In this document: positions 41,288 to 47,000 of the stretch, piece by piece
Layout of the letters: the number at the start of each line of letters is the position of its first letter
Position numbering within the stretch: the stretch's first letter is position 1
Source of the DNA: Elusimicrobia bacterium HGW-Elusimicrobia-2
GTDB lineage: Bacteria; CG03
Reading direction: 5' to 3'
Length of the DNA stretch: 47,000 nt
Assembly: GCA_002841685.1 (NCBI GenBank)
Contig: PHAM01000005.1
Coordinates: forward strand, 1-47,000
Position numbers and translations under genes: made by a program
Notes under the pieces: generated by a model
Database searches by the model: none
The model's input: only the letters and a program-made list of their open reading frames with translations
Told to the model about the DNA's origin: nothing

Positions 41288-44200
41288 CCGTGCCGACGGC
41301 GGAGGACGTCCGCTCCATGCGGACTTCGCAAGGCTCAGCCGCGGGCAGCGGGGTATTTATCAGCCGGACAAAAATCCCCAGTTTTACTTTAATATTTTTT
41401 TTCACGGCGTTTTCCGCCTTTTTCGCCCGGAGCGCTCTCGGCGCGGACTTCGGCAAGAATCAGCTCTACACAAAAACTTTTGACTGGCAAAGTTGTGAAA
41501 CAGAGCATTGTAAGATTTATTTTTATCCATCTCTGCGCGGCAAAGTGGAGAATATTGCCGGAGAAATAGAAAGCGCGGAAAAAGAGATATCTGATTTTAT
41601 CGGAGTGCGCCTTAAAAAGAAAGCGAATTTTCTCTTTTTTGAAACTCATCCTGATTTTCAGTCCAACAGGCTCTATCCCGTCGGGTGGGGCACGGGCGGG
41701 TTTTCCGAGCCTATGAAAAACAGGTTTGTTATGCCTTTTTACACATCCCCCCGCGAAATGCGGCACATCATAGCGCACGAATACACGCACATAAACAGTT
41801 TTGACATATTTTACGGAGGTTTCTGGAGGAGTTTGTCCCTGGTGCGGACGATGGTTTATCCCATACCCTTGTGGATGCAGGAGGGGCTGGCGGAATTCTG
41901 CTCCGATATATGGGACCCGGAGGACGCGGCGGCTCTCAGGGATATTTATATTAATGACCTGTCACTCGCTGCGGATGACATGATATCTTTCTCGCATCTT
42001 GAGGGATACAGGGTCTATCTCGCCTATAAGCAATCACAGAAGATGATGATTTTCATCGCCGAAAAATACGGCGAAAAAAAGGTGCCGGAACTCATCCGCC
42101 AGTTTCCTAATGTGTGGGAACAGAACATCGCTCTTAAAAAAGTGCTGGACATAAACGCTAAAGATCTTGACCTTAAATTCGCCTCTTATCTGGACGATCT
42201 TTACGCAGATGTCTGCGCCAGCCGCAATTCGCCGGATGTGATAGCGGAGCCCATTTCTCCGGAATTCAGTTTTTACCGCTCCAGGGCGCCGCTGCTCACG
42301 GAGCATGGAGAATTCTTTATAAGCGACGGATACGGCTATGACGAGCCGATGATGAGGAAAAACGGCAAGATACGGAGATTCCTCAAAAAAAATTATTTTG
42401 ACAGGATAGCGCCGGCTCTTGAATACAGCGACGGCGAGCTCATATTTTACGCCTGGAAGAACGCGAAAGCCTATATCGTCTATTATGGTGTTGAGGGCCG
42501 CAAAAAGGGCAAAATGCGCCGTATAAACGCGCCTTTCGCGGATGTGAGACAGATAAAGGCCTCTCCAGTCGGCGGGCTCCTCTTAGCCGCTGACTTGAAC
42601 TGCCATAGCGACATATTCCTCTGGGATGACGGCAATATAACAAACCTCACAGATGATGCGGATTATGAGGATTCTTTCGCCTTTGACGCCCCGCGGCAGA
42701 GGATCATATATTCCTGCGAAAGGGACAAGCAGCTGGACCTGCGCGAACTGAAAATAGCCTCTGGCGAAAAAAACTGGCTGACATCAACGGAATATGACGA
42801 GAGGCGCCCGGTTCTATCAAAAGAAGGGCTTTTTTTTATAAGCGCCAAGGGCGGTTTCAGCGACATCTATCTCTCGGAGACGGTTCCTATTGCAACAATA
42901 GTAACCGTCCCCATTAAAACCATTGAAAATCTCACGGCCATAAAAACCGGCATTGATGATTTTGCCGTTTCAGACAGCGGCGAGATCGCCTTTGTCTGCC
43001 AGTGGAAAGGTTCGCGGCAGGTGTATCTTCTCAACCGCAGCACGGGGCCTTTCAAGGATTATCTTTCTTCCCGGGAAGAAAACTTTCTGAAAAGAGGGAT
43101 AGACATAAAAACGGCCGGGCGACTTTCAAAAGATCGTGGAGATGACGCCGATTACAGCGTCGCCGGAATAACAGAAGACGCTCCCGTATTCGCTGTTCCG
43201 GAGTCGGAACGCGCGGCAAAGCCTTTTAATTTTCAGCCCTATAAAACCCAGTGGTCGCTTGACCTCATATATCCTCTGGCCATGTTCGTTTTCTCCGAAG
43301 GCGATGCCGACTTCTATCTCCTTAATTATTTTCAGGCTTCGGATATGATGAGCCGCCATGAGACATCCCTCTTTCTGCAATGGCTGTCTTCCACAAAAGA
43401 CATGAATTATGATTTCAGTTATCTTTATAAAAAATGGAAAACAAATGTCGGGTTTTTCGCCTCGGGTTACAGGGACACGAGATGGACGACGCTTGAGGAT
43501 GATTCGGAACTGCTGATCAAAGACAATAAGAAGAATTCCGCGGGCCTGCTGTTCCGCCGTCCGCTTGACCGCGAGAACAGGCTGGAACTTCAAATAGGCC
43601 GGACTGACCGTGAACGCCTGGGTTTCGGCGATTACACATCTTCCGCAAATGTTTCTTTTTACGAGGATTATGAGAATTATTACATGCTCTCACTGGTGAG
43701 AGACAAAAGCGTTTACCGTTTTATGGATGTGGTGAACGGCTCAAGATCCAATATAAGTTTTTTGCAGAGCCGCGGCAGCTTTGAGGGAGGGGAAGTCCTG
43801 TTCAGCACCTCCTCGGCAAAGGGGGACATCAATTACGATTCTCTGTATTTTGAGCACCAGCTTTTTCTGCCCCTGCGTTTCCCGGGCGACATTCTGGCAT
43901 TGAGGCTGATGGGCCGTTTCTCATGGGGCCCGACACCGGAAGTCTTTGACCTGAGCCGCTGGGACAGGGTCAGGGGACTGAGGACATTCCCTGAGAGAAA
44001 CCGCCTGGCCGTGTTTTCGGCGGAATACAGATTTTATATTTTCCCGAACATCGACTACAACCTTTGGTGGCTGCTGCCTCCGATGTTCTTCCAGAATTTG
44101 AAAGGCGTTTTATTTTATGATGGCGGCGAATGTTTTTCGCGCACCGATGATCTCACAAGAGACAACCTTGAACATTCCGTCGGTTTCGGTTTCCGGATGA

Positions 44201-44307
44201 ACACACTGCTTTTCCAGACCTATCCTCTTATGATATCATGGGACAGAGCGAGGATGCTGAACAGGGATGGCTATGAGACTTATTTTAAGCTGGGTATCAA
44301 CTGGTGA
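41284..44307 (+). CDS. Secreted gluzincin peptidase / beta-propeller / outer-membrane barrel fusion
   Basis: 1007 residues. Repeat-derived residues 1-23 precede a hydrophobic signal-like segment (SFTLIFFFTAFSAFFA, ~33-48). A peptidase-MA-like metalloprotease domain (~60-300) carries HEYTH (His165, Glu166, His169) and a downstream Glu204 in QEGLAEF, the gluzincin zinc site. Residues ~330-620 contain TolB/WD40-like propeller repeats (for example DIFLWDDGNITNLTDDADYE, RIIYSCERDKQLDLREL). The last ~350 residues read as alternating strands ending DGYETYFKLGINW, like Omp85/surface-antigen barrels, with FYDGGE before the end. An outer-membrane-anchored protease is inferred. The propeller contains an in-frame repeat hairpin (42879-42916). 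Confidence 0.8.
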   Translation: MTVPTAEDVRSMRTSQGSAAGSGVFISRTKIPSFTLIFFFTAFSAFFARSALGADFGKNQLYTKTFDWQSCETEHCKIYFYPSLRGKVENIAGEIESAEKEISDFIGVRLKKKANFLFFETHPDFQSNRLYPVGWGTGGFSEPMKNRFVMPFYTSPREMRHIIAHEYTHINSFDIFYGGFWRSLSLVRTMVYPIPLWMQEGLAEFCSDIWDPEDAAALRDIYINDLSLAADDMISFSHLEGYRVYLAYKQSQKMMIFIAEKYGEKKVPELIRQFPNVWEQNIALKKVLDINAKDLDLKFASYLDDLYADVCASRNSPDVIAEPISPEFSFYRSRAPLLTEHGEFFISDGYGYDEPMMRKNGKIRRFLKKNYFDRIAPALEYSDGELIFYAWKNAKAYIVYYGVEGRKKGKMRRINAPFADVRQIKASPVGGLLLAADLNCHSDIFLWDDGNITNLTDDADYEDSFAFDAPRQRIIYSCERDKQLDLRELKIASGEKNWLTSTEYDERRPVLSKEGLFFISAKGGFSDIYLSETVPIATIVTVPIKTIENLTAIKTGIDDFAVSDSGEIAFVCQWKGSRQVYLLNRSTGPFKDYLSSREENFLKRGIDIKTAGRLSKDRGDDADYSVAGITEDAPVFAVPESERAAKPFNFQPYKTQWSLDLIYPLAMFVFSEGDADFYLLNYFQASDMMSRHETSLFLQWLSSTKDMNYDFSYLYKKWKTNVGFFASGYRDTRWTTLEDDSELLIKDNKKNSAGLLFRRPLDRENRLELQIGRTDRERLGFGDYTSSANVSFYEDYENYYMLSLVRDKSVYRFMDVVNGSRSNISFLQSRGSFEGGEVLFSTSSAKGDINYDSLYFEHQLFLPLRFPGDILALRLMGRFSWGPTPEVFDLSRWDRVRGLRTFPERNRLAVFSAEYRFYIFPNIDYNLWWLLPPMFFQNLKGVLFYDGGECFSRTDDLTRDNLEHSVGFGFRMNTLLFQTYPLMISWDRARMLNRDGYETYFKLGINW
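41319..41338 (+). repeat. Module shared with element E1, at the 5' end of the barrel-protease gene
   Basis: gcggacttcgcaaggctcag is identical to 17004-17023. It lies within a GC-rich stretch (41288-41352) containing a small dyad, gcgga/tccgc, and encodes the residues RTSQGSA before the signal-like segment of the protein. Confidence 0.75.
42879..42916 (+). repeat. Dispersed 20-bp repeat as a hairpin inside the propeller coding region
   Basis: The right half, aatagtaaccgtccccatta (42897-42916), matches 392-411 at 19 of 20 positions. The left half, gacggttcctattg (42879-42892), is its inverted partner. Together they form a hairpin with a three-base loop and 10 of 11 pairs near the apex. It encodes ETVPIATIVTVPIK without breaking the frame. 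Confidence 0.85.
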
Positions 44308-44320
44308 TAAGCGGTAAAGC

Positions 44321-45631
44321 ATGAAAAGTGAGAATAAACAAAAAGTCGTGATCTTGGGCGCGGGGCTCACGGGCCTGACGGCGGCGCATTTTCTTGAAAA
44401 CCCGTCGGCGGGCGGAAAAAAAACAAAACCTTTCATACTTGAAAAAAAAGACTGCGCGGGGGGACTGTGCCGCACCGAGGAAAAAGAAGGATTTTCTTTT
44501 GACCACACGGGGCATCTTCTTCATTTTAAAAAAAAGGATTCGTTATGGAAAACTTTTATAGAGGACAGCCTGAAAATAGATCTGAAAAAGCACTCCCGCA
44601 GGGCGTCAATACACATCATGAACACTCTCGTGCCCTATCCTTTTCAGTATCACCTCGCTTATCTTCCCAAAGATGAAAAGGAGAAATGCGCCAGGGATTA
44701 TCTGAAAGTTTATAAAAGCGGGCCGCATGCCGGTGACTCATTCAGAAAATGGGCTGAGGATTCCTTCGGGAAAAGGATGTCGTCGCTCTTTTTTCTCCCC
44801 TATAATCAGAAGCTATGGAATTTTAACCTGAACAAAATGAGCACGGACTGGATGGGCCGTTTTGTGCCGGGCCCCGATGTCGGGATGATCCTGCGCGGCG
44901 CCGAAAAAAAAGACCCGTCGCAGGCGGCCGGCTACAACGCTTCCTTTTATTATCCGCGCAGCGGGGGCATAGGCCGTCTGCCTCAGGCACTCGAGAAGGG
45001 CAAGAACATAGTGTTTAACGCCGCCGTCAGGCAAATAGATTTCCTGAAAAAAAAGATCTTTTTTGAGGGCGGCAATATGTCCTATGACACGCTGATCTCA
45101 ACGATCCCCCTCCCTGAACTTCTTCATTATCTCAAAGGCGCTCCGCTGAACAGCACGGCTAAAAAACTCAAATGGACAAGTGTTTACAATATGAACATAG
45201 CTGTTAAGAAAAATTTCTCAAAACTGGGGCACTGGATATATTTTCCGCACGGGAAAATACCTTTTTACCGATTGGGTTTTTTATCAAATTTCAGTGCCGT
45301 GCCGGATAAATTTTCAACGATATATATTGAAAGTTCCTACCGCTCGGAAAGAAAAAAAATATCCGAATCGTCTGTCATGAAATTCCTTAACATCACATCC
45401 GATGAAATACTTGTCAGGAAAAACATTGATATTCCCTACGCTTATGTCATCTACGATATGACGCGTGAGAAAGCTCTAGCCGAAATTCAGGATTTTCTCA
45501 CATCCCGCGGCATAATCTCTACCGGGCGTTTCGGCGGATGGAAATACTCGACAATGGAAGAAGCCATGCAGGACGGGTTTGACGCCGCTGACAGCGTGCT
45601 GTCAGCTAACTTATTTCCCCGGCTTTCCTGA
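44321..45631 (+). CDS. FAD-dependent amine-oxidase/protoporphyrinogen-oxidase-like protein
   Basis: 436 residues. The N-terminal dinucleotide fold is VVILGAGLTGLTAAHFLE, then FILEKKDCAGGLCRT, as in the NAD(P)-binding Rossmann-like amine oxidoreductases. PYNQKLWNFNLNKMSTDWMG recalls the substrate-loop PYtxKxW of UDP-galactopyranose-mutase-type flavoproteins. A typical C-terminal FAD motif with GRFGGWKYSTMEEAMQDGFD (FAD-ribityl end) closes the protein. Relatives lie in surface-polysaccharide or carotenoid/haem contexts. The exact reaction is unknown. Its 3' end overlaps the convergent antiporter gene by 26 bp. Confidence 0.82.
   Translation: MKSENKQKVVILGAGLTGLTAAHFLENPSAGGKKTKPFILEKKDCAGGLCRTEEKEGFSFDHTGHLLHFKKKDSLWKTFIEDSLKIDLKKHSRRASIHIMNTLVPYPFQYHLAYLPKDEKEKCARDYLKVYKSGPHAGDSFRKWAEDSFGKRMSSLFFLPYNQKLWNFNLNKMSTDWMGRFVPGPDVGMILRGAEKKDPSQAAGYNASFYYPRSGGIGRLPQALEKGKNIVFNAAVRQIDFLKKKIFFEGGNMSYDTLISTIPLPELLHYLKGAPLNSTAKKLKWTSVYNMNIAVKKNFSKLGHWIYFPHGKIPFYRLGFLSNFSAVPDKFSTIYIESSYRSERKKISESSVMKFLNITSDEILVRKNIDIPYAYVIYDMTREKALAEIQDFLTSRGIISTGRFGGWKYSTMEEAMQDGFDAADSVLSANLFPRLS
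45587..45606. other. Perfect 8-bp stem-loop in the convergent 3' overlap
   Basis: gctgacag / ctgtcagc with loop cgtg. It covers the last coding bases of the FAD gene and ends at the final base of the minus-strand antiporter stop codon. No clear T-run follows on either strand, so a bidirectional terminator is possible but unproven. Confidence 0.4.
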
Positions 45632-46775
45632 GAGCCAGTTTCGCGCACAGCGGACCCACCAGTTCATAAGCGACTGTTGTGGTGACGATGGTGGTAAAAA
45701 TCATTTCCCCGAACTGCGGGAGCTGGTCTCTGACCATGAGAGCCGCCCCCAGCGCCACACCCGCCTGTGTCACCAGACCGAGCCACATATATTTTTTTAT
45801 CCTCACAGGCGCGGAGGATAAAACGCCGCCTATATAAGACCCCGCGAATTTTCCGAGTATTCTTACAATAAAATAAACCACTCCCACCGCTCCGATCGAT
45901 GCAATAGTGTTGATTTTTAAATTGGCGCCGGCGAAGACAAAAAACAGCAGGTAAATAGGAGCGTCTATTTCATGCAGGACATCAAAATATTTCGTTTCAT
46001 GCGATATGTTGGCCAAAACAGCACCCATGATCATGCATGTCAAAAGAAGCGGTATTCCCAGCATTTCGGAAATACCTATGCCTATAAAAAGAAAGGCGAG
46101 CATGAAAATCAGAAGATTTTCGCGCGTGATAACAAAATACGAAATTTTTTTGATAAGAAAAGTCAGGGCGGCTCCCAACAGTAATGCGATGCCTATGCTG
46201 CCTATGGAAAAAAACAGAACGTGCAGAACGGCTATATCGCTGTTGCCGGCGCCGGAGATGGTTTTTGCCATAGCAAGGGATATGGATATTATTATAAGGC
46301 ACAAAGCGTCGTCAAAAGCCACAATGCCAAGCAGAGTGCTGGTGAAAAGGCCGCTCGCGCGGTATTCTTTTACAATCATCATTATAGCTGCCGGAGCCGA
46401 GGCGGAGGCCAGCGCGCCAAGGCACATAGCAGGCGCCCATCCCATAGAGAACATATATCTTGCCGCAAGCGTCACCATAACATATGCGCCCATCGCCTCG
46501 AACAGTGATATCACCGCAACCATTTTCCCTACCTGTTTTATATCGTTCCATATAAAATTTTGTCCTATATTGAAGGCAATGAACCCGAGACCTATATTTG
46601 AAATGAGGGGGGAAACATTTATAAGATCAATGTGCACTATGTTTATCACATCCGGTCCGGCGATTATCCCGAAAATTATGTAGGCCGTCACCAGGGGAAG
46701 ACCTATCAGTTTAATCATTTTTCCGGAAAACCACGCACCGATAAGCACAAGGCCAAGACTGAATAAAATGTGCAT
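45606..46775 (-). CDS. CPA2-type cation:proton antiporter
   Basis: 389 residues on the minus strand, about twelve hydrophobic segments, no cytosolic TrkA-N domain. Na_H_Exchanger family stretches are LVTAYIIFGIIAGPDVINI, NIGLGFIAFNIGQNF, LGALASASAPAAIMMIVKEY and GIVAFDDALCLIII, with the ion-binding acidic pair in FDD. QAGVALGAALMVRD near the end is also typical. It exchanges Na+ or K+ for protons across the inner membrane. The upstream gene encodes a CBS protein eight bases away, probably its regulator. Confidence 0.9.
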   Translation of the reverse strand: MHILFSLGLVLIGAWFSGKMIKLIGLPLVTAYIIFGIIAGPDVINIVHIDLINVSPLISNIGLGFIAFNIGQNFIWNDIKQVGKMVAVISLFEAMGAYVMVTLAARYMFSMGWAPAMCLGALASASAPAAIMMIVKEYRASGLFTSTLLGIVAFDDALCLIIISISLAMAKTISGAGNSDIAVLHVLFFSIGSIGIALLLGAALTFLIKKISYFVITRENLLIFMLAFLFIGIGISEMLGIPLLLTCMIMGAVLANISHETKYFDVLHEIDAPIYLLFFVFAGANLKINTIASIGAVGVVYFIVRILGKFAGSYIGGVLSSAPVRIKKYMWLGLVTQAGVALGAALMVRDQLPQFGEMIFTTIVTTTVAYELVGPLCAKLALRKAGEIS

Positions 46776-46783
46776 TTAAGGAT

Positions 46784-47000
46784 TCAGATGATACCTTTTT
46801 CTTTCAGGATGCCGATTACAATATCGAATTTCGTGAGCATCCCGGCAAATACCGGGCCTTTCAAAACCGGAATTGTCCCTATCCGGTTAAGATCCATCAT
46901 CTGCTCCGCGGAAGATATTGTCTCGTCCTCCTGAACGGTCATTATTTTTTTTGAGTAAAGATCGTCAACGAGAAAGAGTGTCGCCGAATCGGGAGGAATG
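46784..47000 (-). CDS. CBS-domain protein, C-terminal part (5' end outside window)
   Basis: About 71 residues on the minus strand, open to the window edge. It reads LFLVDDLYSKKIMTVQEDET, then ISSAEQMMDLNRIGTIPVLK and FAGMLTKFDIVIGILKEK, one complete CBS motif and the end of a preceding one. CBS pairs bind adenine nucleotides and gate transporters. It ends eight bases before the antiporter start, so the two form an operon and the protein may regulate the antiporter. Confidence 0.8.
   Translation of the reverse strand, partial: IPPDSATLFLVDDLYSKKIMTVQEDETISSAEQMMDLNRIGTIPVLKGPVFAGMLTKFDIVIGILKEKGII

Noticed and set aside
46006-46683. 225-residue open frame on the plus strand
   Set aside because: Opposite-strand shadow of the cation:proton antiporter; no recognisable protein.
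1-47000. CRISPR arrays, tRNA/rRNA genes, prophage or complete insertion sequences
   Set aside because: Looked for regular direct repeats, cloverleaf-like segments and transposase or integrase motifs; none seen by eye. A short or divergent tRNA could be missed without a scan.

Overview
The window looks like part of the chromosome of an uncultured, probably anaerobic, Gram-negative bacterium. It has a C-terminal outer-membrane-type barrel, a type IV pilin with its prepilin peptidase, GH57 glycogen enzymes and a DUF4912 protein. That mix, with moderate GC, tightly packed operons and many ATGA stop/start overlaps, recalls the Omnitrophota/Elusimicrobiota neighbourhood. This placement comes from gene style only and was not tested by any tree. 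No tRNA, rRNA, CRISPR array, prophage or complete insertion sequence was seen.

Layout. 1-1764: tail of an MBL-fold hydrolase, a MocA-like nucleotidyltransferase and XdhC (molybdoenzyme maturation). 1767-6400: DUF4912 protein and two GH57 enzymes (glycogen/alpha-glucan). 6427-8470: promoter, class II aldolase, flippase-like membrane protein. 8495-16918: promoter, EF-G-like protein, then yebC-ruvC-ruvA-gmk-(rpoZ-like)-coaC-coaB-family 4 UDG-priA. 16950-29126: a surface-glycan/pilus island with two GT-C/TPR paralogues, a pilin with its own promoter and terminator, an O-antigen-ligase-like protein, a prepilin peptidase, a YfhO protein, and two GT-C enzymes on the minus strand. 29459-31066: DUF47 plus PiT phosphate transporter. 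31074-33633: MalQ and an aldo/keto reductase. 33634-35223: a decapitated fabD and an intact fabF. 35449-41287: tyrA-aroA-cmk-plsC-ispH-rpsA, a classic bacterial run. 41284-47000: a protease/propeller/barrel fusion, a FAD oxidoreductase, and a minus-strand cation/proton antiporter with a CBS protein.

The most unusual content is of two kinds. First, several families of small dispersed palindromic repeats lie both between and inside genes. One pair (16950-17114 and 32546-32662) has long complementary ends with a compensatory base-pair change. A second family is a 20-bp half-site that interrupts the catalytic loop of the nucleotidyltransferase and recurs as a hairpin inside the protease/propeller/barrel gene. 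Short identical modules are shared between otherwise different elements, so they look mosaic. Second, several housekeeping genes are biochemically odd: PriA has lost its helicase motifs but kept its zinc cysteines, the EF-G paralogue has a degenerate G domain, CoaC lacks two normally important residues and is split from CoaB, and fabD survives only as a C-terminal fragment.

Most operons run on the plus strand. The minus-strand genes (25721-29126 and 45606-47000) meet their plus-strand neighbours in convergent 3' overlaps.
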